Assembly: GCA_030598645.1 (NCBI GenBank)
Contig: JAUVPN010000153.1
Coordinates: 1 to 6,650 of the forward strand
From: Hyphomicrobium sp.
GTDB taxonomy: Bacteria; Pseudomonadota; Alphaproteobacteria; Rhizobiales; Hyphomicrobiaceae
Direction of reading: 5' to 3'
DNA: 6,650 nucleotides
A program made the position numbers and the translations under genes. How positions within the stretch are numbered: the first letter of the stretch is position 1; every line of letters begins with the position of its first letter. Of this stretch, positions 1 to 6,138 are shown piece after piece. The notes beneath the pieces are model-generated. The model searched no databases. It worked only from the letters and a program-made list of their open reading frames with translations, and had not been told where the DNA came from.

Positions 1-648
1 CTTGGAAAACTCAAGCTTGATTGTAATCGGGCAATCGAATGTGCCCTCTATCTGACCAATTTTCTGCTCTGGCCTGAGCTTTCCCATTCCAGCCGCCGCG
101 AGATCGCGCGCAATGCCACGCACGCCGGTACAATCTGGACGATTAGGCGTTAGGTTCACCTCGATTAGGGGATCGGCAAGCCCCATGACATCGATGTAAC
201 GCTCGCCCACGTGGCCTTCCATCTCCGGCGCGAGCTCGATGATGCCCTCATGCGCATCTGAAACCTCCAACTCGCGCTCGGAGACAAGCATGCCGTTGGA
301 GACGACGCCGCGCACGGGTCGCTTTTCCAGCGTTATGCCAGTACCTGGGACGAAGGTGCCAAGTGGTGCAAACACGCCCACCATGCCAGCCTTGGCGTTG
401 GGCGCCCCGCACACGACCTCCACCGGCGACTTGCCTTTGCCAATTTCAACTTGAACAACTTTCAAGCGATCGGCATTGGGGTGGGGTTTGGCTTCAAGTA
501 CGCGAGCGATCGTAAACGCACCGAGCTTAGCCGTCGGATCTTCGACGTTCTCAACCTCAAGACCGATCGCCGACAGCTTGTTTGCAAGTTCATCGAGCGA
601 AGCTTTCGTGTCCAGGTGGTCTTTGAGCCAGCCTAGCGTGAATTTCAT
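1..648 (-). CDS. pheT: phenylalanyl-tRNA synthetase beta subunit, N-terminal part (cut by window edge)
   Basis: This is the beta subunit of the cytoplasmic alpha2-beta2 enzyme that charges tRNA-Phe with phenylalanine. Only the first 216 residues are present; the family is usually about 800 residues, so the B5, catalytic-like core and C-terminal anticodon-binding domains lie off the left edge. The start reads MKFTLAWLKDHL, the typical PheT opening. Residues about 40-150 form the EMAP/Trbp111-like OB-fold tRNA-binding domain, with [12 protein letters not shown] at 56-67 and [11 protein letters not shown] at 79-89. Residues 160-182 ([20 protein letters not shown]) match the conserved segment that follows this domain. 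The ATG overlaps the pheS TGA stop (ATGA), implying translational coupling and 1:1 subunit synthesis. The frame is open to the first base of the window. The identification is secure. Confidence 0.97.
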   Translation of the reverse strand, partial: MKFTLGWLKDHLDTKASLDELANKLSAIGLEVENVEDPTAKLGAFTIARVLEAKPHPNADRLKVVQVEIGKGKSPVEVVCGAPNAKAGMVGVFAPLGTFVPGTGITLEKRPVRGVVSNGMLVSERELEVSDAHEGIIELAPEMEGHVGERYIDVMGLADPLIEVNLTPNRPDCTGVRGIARDLAAAGMGKLRPEQKIGQIEGTFDCPITIKLEFSK

Positions 649-1727
649 GAGGAAAGTCCGCCGGCAAGTGTGGGAACGTCGAGCACCGAAAAACCATAGT
701 GGCGCAGCCAACGCAGATCGGCCGAGAAAAACGCTCTTAAATCAGGGATACCGTATTTCAACATGGCGATGCGATCGAGACCCATACCGAAGGCGAAGCC
801 TTGATAGCGCTCAGGGTCGAGGCCACAGTTTTCTAAGACACTGGGATGCACCATGCCGCAGCCCAAAATCTCCAGCCATTGGCCCGGCTTGCCGATGGCC
901 TCCGCGCCAATGTCCACTTCAGCGGAGGGCTCCGTGAAGGGAAAGTGCGAGGCACGGAAGCGCATCCTCAACTTGTCCACCTCAAAAAAGGCTTTAGAGA
1001 ATTCTTCGAGCACCCACTTCAGATGACCGAAGTGGGTCGACTCATCGATGACGAGCCCCTCAATCTGGTGAAACATCGGCGTGTGCGTTTGATCACTGTC
1101 GCAGCGGTAGACGCGGCCTGGAGCGATAATGCGTATGGGGGGCTCTTGCATTTTCATGGTGCGGATCTGCACAGGGCTTGTGTGCGTTCGTAACAGCAAC
1201 CGCGTGCCGTCCGCCCTCGGACGAAAATAGAAAGTGTCATGCTCCTGACGGGCGGGATGCTCGTCAGGAATATTCAGCATGGTGAAGTTGAGATCGTCTG
1301 TTTCGATATCGGGGCCTTCTGCCACTGCAAACCCCATGTCAGCGAAGATCTCGACGCACTCGTCAAACACTTGGCTAACTGGGTGAATGCGGCCATCGGC
1401 CATGGGGCCTAACTTAACGGGGAGTGTGACGTCGGCACACTCTGACGCTAGGCGAGCGGTGAGCGCCTCACCTTCGAGCACATCCTTGCGCGCTGTGAGC
1501 GCATCGCTAATACGGCCCTTGAGCTCATTGACCGCTTGCCCGAAGACCTTGCGCTCGTCAGCCGCCATTCTGCCGAGCTTTGCCATCTGTGCAGACACGC
1601 GCCCCTTCTTGCCGAGCGCGGCAACGCGCACCTGCTCCAGCCCCATAAGGTCACACGCTCCAGAAATATCTCGCAACAGCTCGGCTTCAAGCTCTTTCAG
1701 GTCTGAGCTTGGCGCTGTCGCGCTCAT
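645..1727 (-). CDS. pheS: phenylalanyl-tRNA synthetase alpha subunit
   Basis: This is the catalytic subunit of PheRS, a class II aminoacyl-tRNA synthetase that activates phenylalanine with ATP and transfers it to tRNA-Phe. It has 360 residues, full length for the family. Residues 1-90 form the N-terminal coiled-coil arm that contacts tRNA ([23 protein letters not shown]). The class II core begins near 110 (GRIHPVSQV, then [12 protein letters not shown] at 137-148). THTS is at 181-184, motif 2 starts at [17 protein letters not shown] (204-220), [10 protein letters not shown] is at 264-273, and motif 3 [18 protein letters not shown] is at 310-327 with its ATP-binding Arg. The tail [10 protein letters not shown] resembles alphaproteobacterial PheS. 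The ATG has an upstream GAAAAGAG about nine bases away. It lies 70 bases after rplT and overlaps pheT by four bases, so cotranscription with both is likely. Confidence 0.98.
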   Translation of the reverse strand: MSATAPSSDLKELEAELLRDISGACDLMGLEQVRVAALGKKGRVSAQMAKLGRMAADERKVFGQAVNELKGRISDALTARKDVLEGEALTARLASECADVTLPVKLGPMADGRIHPVSQVFDECVEIFADMGFAVAEGPDIETDDLNFTMLNIPDEHPARQEHDTFYFRPRADGTRLLLRTHTSPVQIRTMKMQEPPIRIIAPGRVYRCDSDQTHTPMFHQIEGLVIDESTHFGHLKWVLEEFSKAFFEVDKLRMRFRASHFPFTEPSAEVDIGAEAIGKPGQWLEILGCGMVHPSVLENCGLDPERYQGFAFGMGLDRIAMLKYGIPDLRAFFSADLRWLRHYGFSVLDVPTLAGGLSS

Positions 1728-1754
1728 AGCGGTCAGCTCTTTTCAACGGTTATC

Positions 1755-1770
1755 GCGCGGCGAGCCGCAC
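1755..1770 (-). other. small intercistronic hairpin between rplT and pheS
   Basis: In the 70-base gap between the rplT stop and the pheS start, the minus strand can fold GTGCGG-CTCG-CCGCGC, six pairs including one G-U, with a four-base loop. No T-run follows, so it does not look like an intrinsic terminator. It could be an mRNA processing or stability element, or could simply reflect GC-rich composition. I see no phe leader peptide (Phe-codon run) here of the kind that controls enterobacterial pheST. Confidence 0.3.
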
Positions 1771-1797
1771 AAATGAAAGGGATCGCAGCTTCGATGC

Positions 1798-2160
1798 TCA
1801 GGCAGGCTTCGCTTTGGCGGTGGCCTGGTCGACCAGCGCCTTGAAGCCCGCAGCATCCTTGACGGCGAGATCGGCCAGCACTTTGCGGTCGATCTCGATA
1901 CCAGCCTTGTTGAGGCTATCGATAAATCTCCCGTAGGTAAGCCCGTGCTCGCGTGCCGCCGCGTTGATGCGCTGAATCCACAGAGACCGGAATGTGCGCT
2001 TCTTGCGCTTGCGGTCACGATACTGATACTGCAGCGCCTTCTCGACTGCCTGCTTAGCGACGCGAATCGTATTCTTACGTCGACCTCGGTAACCCTTGGC
2101 GGCTTTGAGGACTTTCTTATGTTTAGCATGGGCGGTAACGCCGCGCTTGACGCGTGCCAT
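1798..2160 (-). CDS. rplT: 50S ribosomal protein L20
   Basis: L20 binds 23S rRNA early in assembly of the large ribosomal subunit; in several bacteria it also represses its own operon by binding the rpmI leader. The product has 120 residues, normal for the family. The very basic N-terminal extension ([19 protein letters not shown], then [20 protein letters not shown]) is the long rRNA-threading helix. The globular C-terminal part includes [19 protein letters not shown] and [19 protein letters not shown], ending in an Ala/Lys-rich tail. The ATG is preceded by GGAG with a seven-base spacer. It follows rpmI by 63 bases with no terminator between them and precedes pheS by 70 bases. Confidence 0.98.
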   Translation of the reverse strand: MARVKRGVTAHAKHKKVLKAAKGYRGRRKNTIRVAKQAVEKALQYQYRDRKRKKRTFRSLWIQRINAAAREHGLTYGRFIDSLNKAGIEIDRKVLADLAVKDAAGFKALVDQATAKAKPA

Positions 2161-2223
2161 GAGCTTACTCCGCTAGATGATCGGTTTTGATAAGACGCTT
2201 CAACGAGAACCTGTCGGCCCCGC

Positions 2224-2424
2224 TTAGCGGGCGTAGGGCATATATTTCTTGACGATCTTGGCGTCGCAATTGTTGAGCACCATGGTGCCACGCGCTTGGC
2301 GAATGAACTTCGCGTGGCGCTTGATCATGCCATGCTGCTTACCCTGGGCCGCGACCTTTACCTTGCCCGTAGCCGTCATCTTGAAGCGCTTCTTAGCGCC
2401 GCTCTTGGTCTTCATCTTGGGCAT
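2224..2424 (-). CDS. rpmI: 50S ribosomal protein L35
   Basis: This is a small, basic large-subunit protein of 66 residues, the usual size. It opens with [20 protein letters not shown] and contains the typical [18 protein letters not shown] segment (residues 29-46). The open frame continues upstream on the same strand as far as 2691, but the family start MPKMKTK at 2424 is clear. It is preceded by AGAAAGGA, with AGGA eight bases before the ATG. The gene is first of the pair rpmI-rplT. Its leader carries a strong terminator hairpin and a predicted helix ending just before the ribosome binding site, which suggests that it is the control point for the L35-L20 unit. Confidence 0.97.
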   Translation of the reverse strand: MPKMKTKSGAKKRFKMTATGKVKVAAQGKQHGMIKRHAKFIRQARGTMVLNNCDAKIVKKYMPYAR

Positions 2425-2432
2425 TTCGCTTA

Positions 2433-2518
2433 TCCTTTCTGTGAAGGGGAGCCTGTGCTTCGCGTAACGTCTTATGCGACAGGAAAGCTCAATTTCCCTT
2501 GCGGGAGCGGCGCCCCTT
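2433..2518 (-). promoter_or_regulatory. structured mRNA leader in front of rpmI-rplT (candidate control element)
   Basis: On the minus strand AAGGGGCGCC (2518-2509) can pair with GGCTCCCCTT (2453-2444), ten positions with one C-U mismatch. This encloses a smaller hairpin TCCC-GCAA-GGGA (2506-2495) with a GNRA tetraloop. The long helix ends three bases before the Shine-Dalgarno AGAAAGGA (2440-2433). The CCTT of the inner arm (2447-2444) could instead pair with AAGG of the Shine-Dalgarno (2437-2434), a weak four-pair alternative that excludes the long helix. Autorepression of rpmI-rplT by L20 through leader RNA is established in Escherichia coli and Bacillus. Whether this RNA has that role is inference from position and folding by eye. 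Confidence 0.4.
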
Positions 2519-2529
2519 TCAGGTTCGTC

Positions 2530-2572
2530 AAAAAGCAAAGAAAGCCGCCACGGCATGCCCCGCCGGGCGGCT
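2530..2572 (-). terminator. intrinsic terminator (or attenuator) upstream of rpmI
   Basis: Read on the minus strand, AGCCGCC-CGGC-GGGGCAT-GCCG-T-GGCGGCT forms an eleven-pair GC-rich stem with one bulged T and a seven-base loop. It is followed directly by TTCTTTGCTTTTT. It sits 105 bases before the rpmI start and about 515 bases after the infC stop. It can end transcripts coming from mrp-infC, or act as a regulated attenuator if the rpmI promoter lies upstream. The plus-strand side has no T-run, so it is directional. Confidence 0.8.
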
Positions 2573-2647
2573 CGGATGCTCTTATAGTGGGGCGGCACGC
2601 GAACAGCAAGCACCCCTCCTTCTCGACTCCGCGGGACCGTCGTTAAC

Positions 2648-3035
2648 CTAGCTGCTGGCCGATGCGGTCGCCGATCCGACTGATGCGACAAATATCACTG
2701 GCGCAATTACTAATCTCGTCAACCCCGCGGCCCGCATCCGGAATTTGCAGTAGGAGCCTGGGGCTAGACACAACGAAGGCGGGCGTGACGAACTGTAGAA
2801 GGGCGGAACAGCTGCTGACGGCACCGGTTGCGCTTTGATCTTGGGCGCTGGCGGCAGCTCTGGCCGCGACAACCTCGCTGCATCGAAGGAATCTTTGGTA
2901 GATGAATAGGGGGCGAGAGGCTCATCATAGAGGGAGCTCCCGGGGGTGGGCATCAGCTGTCGTCAAACACAACGTCAGGACGAAGGCCTGCAAAAGTGCG
3001 GAAACCCCCAACAATCAAAAATGCAGGGGGAGCAT
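2648..3035 (-). pseudogene. possible decayed gene for a small exported protein, between infC and rpmI
   Basis: This is tentative. On the minus strand an ATG at 3035 (upstream residues in the same frame read RSKRFV) gives MLPLHF, then a TGA stop at 3017-3015. The same frame continues as LLGVSALLQAFVLTLCLTTADAH, which looks like a signal peptide core ending in an A-D-A cleavage motif. That frame closes at 2925. One base over, a Pro/Ser/Ala-rich frame runs from the same place to a TAG at 2648, with SLYDEPLAPYSS, LPPAPKIKAQPVPSAAVPP and LAPGSYCKFR. The frames would join if one base were lost from the CCCCCGGG run near 2936-2943. So one stop and one frameshift would explain the pattern. No family was recognised. 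It may instead be non-coding spacer with chance open frames; the intact 101-codon frame alone (start 2953) has no convincing ribosome binding site. Confidence 0.3.
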
Positions 3036-3055
3036 GACGAAGCGTTTTGACCTCT

Positions 3056-3074
3056 CGGCACTAGCCACGTGCCG
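3056..3074 (-). other. hairpin just downstream of infC
   Basis: On the minus strand CGGCAC-GTGGCTA-GTGCCG forms a perfect six-pair stem with a seven-base loop, 13 bases after the infC stop. ACC/GGT outside it could add three pairs across an internal loop. The sequence that follows (AGAGGTCAAAACG) has no T-run, so it is not a standard intrinsic terminator. It may protect the 3' end of infC mRNA or be part of a Rho-dependent end. Confidence 0.35.
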
Positions 3075-3087
3075 GGTTTGCTCTCGC

Positions 3088-3627
3088 CTACCTTGGCGAT
3101 AAGACCATTACCATCTGCCGGCCCTCAAGCCTGGGCTCGGCCTCCACTTTGGCAATGGCTTCCAAATCTCCCTTGACCCGTTGCAGCACGTCCATGCCGA
3201 GTTGCTGATGCGCCATCTCACGCCCGCGAAAACGGAGTGTCACCTTGACCTTGTCCCCATCGTCGAAGAACCGCTTAATTGATCGCATCTTAACGTTGTA
3301 GTCGTGCTCGTCGATGGCGGGGCGCATCTTTATTTCTTTGACCTGAACGACCTTCTGGTTCTTGCGCGCCTCAGCCGCCTTCTTCTGTGCCTGATACTTG
3401 TACTTGCCGTAATCCATAATCTTGCAGACGGGCGGGTCGGCATCTGGCGAGACTTCTACCAAGTCAAGCCCCGCGTCATCGGCCTTCTGTTGCGCATCAT
3501 CGCGGCTGACAACGCCTATATTTTCGCCGTTTTCGACAATCAGACGGACGTCCCGGGCCCGAATTGCGTCATTGATCCGGGGGCCGGTTGGCTCGCGCTC
3601 AGGCGCGGCTCGCATTGGTCTGCGGAT
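3088..3627 (-). CDS. infC: translation initiation factor IF-3, probably with an AUC start codon
   Basis: IF3 binds the 30S subunit, blocks premature joining with 50S and proofreads the start codon and initiator tRNA. The N-domain opens with [16 protein letters not shown]. The signature [12 protein letters not shown] follows, then the basic linker [12 protein letters not shown], then the C-domain with [18 protein letters not shown] and [19 protein letters not shown]. The first ATG (3615) would give 175 residues, but its nearest Shine-Dalgarno, AAAGGAG, is 19 bases away. That same site is seven bases before an in-frame ATC at 3627, which adds xRRP and gives 179 residues. No ATG, GTG or TTG lies between the upstream in-frame TGA (3651-3649) and the ATG. 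Rare AUU-type starts that let IF3 repress its own synthesis are established for infC. Identity is certain; the AUC start is strongly favoured. Confidence 0.95.
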   Translation of the reverse strand: MRRPMRAAPEREPTGPRINDAIRARDVRLIVENGENIGVVSRDDAQQKADDAGLDLVEVSPDADPPVCKIMDYGKYKYQAQKKAAEARKNQKVVQVKEIKMRPAIDEHDYNVKMRSIKRFFDDGDKVKVTLRFRGREMAHQQLGMDVLQRVKGDLEAIAKVEAEPRLEGRQMVMVLSPR

Positions 3628-3634
3628 TTTCGAT

Positions 3635-3641
3635 CTCCTTT
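3635..3641 (-). promoter_or_regulatory. ribosome binding site that decides the infC start
   Basis: The minus strand reads AAAGGAG, a near-perfect Shine-Dalgarno. GGAG is separated by seven bases from the ATC at 3627-3625 and by nineteen from the ATG at 3615-3613. Good spacing for the ATC and poor spacing for the ATG argue that translation begins at ATC. Confidence 0.75.
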
Positions 3642-3731
3642 GATAGCCTCAGCAAAAAATTCAATTTCACGCAAGAAAGCCGGCTGACCTGAACCCACCA
3701 AGCCGCACGGTACGAACGTTCTACAAAAGTA

Positions 3732-3764
3732 CGTCAAAATCAAAAAGAAACGGTTCAAAGTCAA
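3732..3764 (-). promoter_or_regulatory. possible infC promoter elements (weak)
   Basis: The 176-base gap between the mrp stop and the infC start is AT-rich for this window. On the minus strand it has TTGACT (3764-3759) and TTGACG (3737-3732), both resembling a -35 box. Seventeen bases downstream the hexamers are GATTTT and CGTACC, poor -10 matches. A separate infC promoter here is plausible, because no terminator follows mrp and the leader would be about 100 bases. The site itself cannot be assigned from sequence alone. Confidence 0.2.
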
Positions 3765-3803
3765 GAGATACGGTGACCATAAGACGACTGCCTAAATCTT
3801 CTT

Positions 3804-5318
3804 CTACCCGCGTCCAAGGCCCTTGTGCTCCAGGTCGGCTAAATAATCGGCCCAGCGTCTCTCTTTCTCGCGACTTAGTTGCCCCAAGTACGTCCACGTA
3901 TACAGCCCCGTGTCGTGGCCATCGTCGAAGGCGATGCGCATAGCATAATTGCCCACAGGCCTTAGATCCTTGATCTTGACATTGCGCTTGCCCGGGACCG
4001 TCACACGCTGCTCAGGCGAGTGGCCTTGCACCTCTGCCGACGGGCTTAAGACGCGCAGGAGTTCCGCGGAAAGCTCGTGACCAGGTCCGCTCTCGAATGT
4101 GACGGTCAACCTGGTACCGTCCGGACTGACCGCCAGGCGCGGCGGGCTTGCAGCTGCGCGCCCAGCTGCCTGCAGTTCAGCCCAGGCCTTCCCCGCGATA
4201 TCTTTGAAGATCTTCGCATGCTGGCTGTCCGGCTGGGTAGCCGTAATCGGCTCTCCGGAATCGGAACGTGCGCGGACTTCTATGTCTAGCGGCACGCCGC
4301 CAAGAAATGGCAAGTCGAGCCGTTGTGCCTCTGCCTGAGCGCCGCCATGACCGAAAATCTCGGACCGCTCCCCGCACTTTGGGCAAACGAAGTAGCTCAT
4401 GTTCTCCACAATACCGAGTACCGGCACGCCAACCTTGCGGAACATGGCGAGGCCCTTGCGGGCGTCGATCAGCGCAAGATCCTGCGGCGTGGAAACGATT
4501 AGGGCGCCAGACAGCGGCACCTGTTGCGCCATGGTGAGCTGCACGTCGCCGGTGCCCGGCGGCATGTCGACAACTAGCACGTCGAGATCGCCGTCCTCGC
4601 CCCAAGCAACATCGCGCAGCATCTGGTTCAGCGCACCCACGACCATAGGCCCGCGCCAGATAACAGGTGTCTCCTCGTCGACCATGAAACCCATCGACAT
4701 AGCTTTGAGCCCATAGCCCTCCATGGGCTTCAAGGTCTTACCCTTTAAGATTTGCGGCTGGCCTTTGAGACCCAGCAGGCGCGGCGCAGATGGGCCGTAG
4801 ATATCGGCGTCGAGGATTCCGACCTTTAGCCCGCGCGCTTGCAGGCCAAGCGCGAAATTTACCGCAATCGTTGACTTGCCAACGCCGCCTTTGCCAGAAG
4901 CAACCGCGATCAAATTCTTGACGCCTGGTACACCCTCGAGCTTGCGCGCGCTCGGCGCATTCGTTTCCATTGCCCCAGCCCCGTTTCCGCCACCGGCACG
5001 TGCACGCGCCTCTCTCACGCGGGCACTCTCCGAAACGCTCGCACCCGAGGCCGCTGCGCGCGACGCTGGCGCCGCTTCCGCCGTAAGGACTGCAGTGACG
5101 CCTTCAACATCACCAAGCTTGCCCACAACGCTCTGGGCCGCCTGGCGTAGCGGTTCCAATTCTTTGGCTCGTGCCGCCGGCACCGTGATAGAAAAGTAGA
5201 CACGATCTTCCTTGATCAGGATCTCAGAGACCAAACCGAGATCCACAATATTGCCGTTCAAGTCCGGTCCTTTGATCCGGCGCAACTCTTCGAGGACTCG
5301 CGTCTTCGAAACAGACAT
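3804..5318 (-). CDS. mrp: Mrp/ApbC-type Fe-S cluster carrier ATPase with C-terminal DUF971 domain
   Basis: Mrp (ApbC) proteins are P-loop NTPases that bind and transfer [4Fe-4S] clusters to target apoproteins in the cytoplasm. This one has 504 residues, longer than the common 350-390. Residues 1-80 are a MIP18/DUF59 domain (VLEELRRIKGPDL, IVDLGLV). Residues 82-125 are an Ala/Ser/Arg-rich linker. The ATPase spans about 130-385: deviant Walker A SGKGGVGKST at 141-150, DADIYGPSAPR at 170-180, Walker B-like VVDMPPGTGD at 249-258, and the cluster-binding pair in VCPKCGE (Cys312, Cys315). Residues about 394-500 match DUF971 (LRVLSPSAEVQGH, RPVGNYAMRIAFDDGHDTGLYTWTYL). The ATG is preceded by AGGAG eight bases away. 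It is divergent from the TRAP genes and 176 bases upstream of infC. The overall order resembles chloroplast HCF101. Target proteins are unknown. Confidence 0.95.
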   Translation of the reverse strand: MSVSKTRVLEELRRIKGPDLNGNIVDLGLVSEILIKEDRVYFSITVPAARAKELEPLRQAAQSVVGKLGDVEGVTAVLTAEAAPASRAAASGASVSESARVREARARAGGGNGAGAMETNAPSARKLEGVPGVKNLIAVASGKGGVGKSTIAVNFALGLQARGLKVGILDADIYGPSAPRLLGLKGQPQILKGKTLKPMEGYGLKAMSMGFMVDEETPVIWRGPMVVGALNQMLRDVAWGEDGDLDVLVVDMPPGTGDVQLTMAQQVPLSGALIVSTPQDLALIDARKGLAMFRKVGVPVLGIVENMSYFVCPKCGERSEIFGHGGAQAEAQRLDLPFLGGVPLDIEVRARSDSGEPITATQPDSQHAKIFKDIAGKAWAELQAAGRAAASPPRLAVSPDGTRLTVTFESGPGHELSAELLRVLSPSAEVQGHSPEQRVTVPGKRNVKIKDLRPVGNYAMRIAFDDGHDTGLYTWTYLGQLSREKERRWADYLADLEHKGLGRG

Positions 5319-5479
5319 TTAAGGCTCTCCTGGCGGCACGCCGACTTGGGACTCCAATATAGCGTTGCTCACGTACCGAAGTCGCGCAAGATACTGTCAG
5401 ACGTAATGCTAGAAGTCACGGCTCCACGTCGATATAGGAAGCCTTGGGACAAAAGAACCAGAGGCAGGGAAGGCGCGTC
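5319..5479. promoter_or_regulatory. divergent intergenic region between mrp and the TRAP operon
   Basis: These 161 bases must hold outward promoters for both directions unless readthrough occurs. On the plus strand, TTGCTC (5365-5370) followed after 18 bases by AGATAC (5389-5394) is a possible promoter for the TRAP genes. On the minus strand, CTATAT (5362-5357) is a possible -10 for mrp, about 40 bases before its ATG, without a clear -35. No inverted repeat strong enough to call an operator and no riboswitch-like fold was seen. These are weak calls. Confidence 0.25.
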
Positions 5480-6109
5480 ATGAGGTGGTTGCTACAGGTG
5501 AGCCGTCTCATCGATGCCGCCACCGAGCGGCTCGGTCGATGGGTCGCATGGCTTGTCGTCATGGCTGCCCTCATCAGTGCGGGCAACGCGATCATTCGCA
5601 AACTCTTCGATACGAGTTCAAATGCCTGGCTCGAGCTGCAATGGTGGCTGTTCAGTATCGTATTTCTTTTGGCTGCTCCTTGGACGCTCGCGTTGAACGA
5701 GCACATCCGCATCGACATTCTGAACCAGCGCTATCCGCGCTGGCTGCGAAATACGATCGAGATCGTTGGGCACACGTTCTTCCTACTGCCGACGGCCGCC
5801 GTAGTCGTTTGGACATCCTGGCCGTTCTTCGTCGCCTCGTTTATGCAGAACGAGCAATCCTCCAACTATGGGGGGCTGCCGCAGTGGCCGCCAAAATTTC
5901 TCATCCCACTCGCATTCACTATTATGTTCGTGCAAGGCCTGTCTGAACTCATCAAGCGCATTGCGATCATGCGGGGGGAACTTGCCGAACCCGAACACAC
6001 GTTGTGTCATCCCGCAGCCGATCTTGCACAACCCGACCATTCGGCCGACGCGCGGCTGGCTGACAACAGCGATGATCCGCCGGGCGCCGCTCCCGACGAC
6101 GTGCGCTAG
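5480..6109 (+). CDS. dctQ: TRAP transporter small permease subunit (DctQ type)
   Basis: This is the small membrane subunit of a tripartite ATP-independent periplasmic (TRAP) transporter, a secondary, ion-gradient-driven uptake system for organic acids and related solutes. With the ATG at 5480 it has 209 residues. Four membrane segments are visible at about 20-42, 52-72, 93-115 and 138-157. The family marks are RKLFDTSSNAWLELQWWLF, HIRIDILNQRYP (75-86) and EQSSNYGGLPQWPPKF (125-140). GGGAAGG lies before the ATG. An in-frame TTG at 5444 would add twelve basic residues, but the ATG has the better context. The last 40 residues form an unusual Asp/Ala/Pro-rich, probably disordered tail. The DctM gene follows after 29 bases. 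The substrate cannot be predicted because no DctP-type binding protein is in view. Confidence 0.92.
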   Translation: MRWLLQVSRLIDAATERLGRWVAWLVVMAALISAGNAIIRKLFDTSSNAWLELQWWLFSIVFLLAAPWTLALNEHIRIDILNQRYPRWLRNTIEIVGHTFFLLPTAAVVVWTSWPFFVASFMQNEQSSNYGGLPQWPPKFLIPLAFTIMFVQGLSELIKRIAIMRGELAEPEHTLCHPAADLAQPDHSADARLADNSDDPPGAAPDDVR

Positions 6110-6138
6110 GCGCCAAGGCAGAGGCCACGGAAGGCACC

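Noticed and set aside
476..937. 153-codon plus-strand open frame
   Set aside because: It lies antisense to pheT and pheS, its translation has no family features, and the minus-strand proteins are certain.
1743..2291. 182-codon minus-strand open frame overlapping rplT
   Set aside because: It is an alternate frame through rplT and its flanks; the Arg/Ser-rich product is typical of a shadow frame.
2224..2691. Longer 155-codon reading of the rpmI frame, starting at 2691 on the minus strand
   Set aside because: The extra 89 residues are unlike L35, run through the terminator hairpin and the leader, and the family start MPKMKTK at 2424 has a good ribosome binding site.
3003..3031. CCCCC / GGGGG inverted repeat followed by TTT on the minus strand, downstream of infC
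   Set aside because: It has only five pairs, a 16-base loop and three Ts, too weak to call a terminator.
2573..3087. Search by eye for a tRNA or known small RNA between infC and rpmI
   Set aside because: No T-loop motif (GGTTCGAATCC-like) with matching arms was found on either strand, and no recognisable structured RNA family was seen.
3713..3721. GAACGTTC palindrome in the infC leader region as a possible LexA site
   Set aside because: The alphaproteobacterial SOS box needs two GTTC/GAAC copies spaced by seven bases, which is not met here.
4177..4605. 142-codon minus-strand open frame inside mrp
   Set aside because: It is an out-of-frame shadow of the Mrp ATPase region; the Arg-rich composition supports this.
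5444..5479. TTG start at 5444 for the small TRAP subunit
   Set aside because: The added residues are a short basic, Gln-rich stretch not typical of DctQ, and the ATG at 5480 has a GGGAAGG site just upstream.
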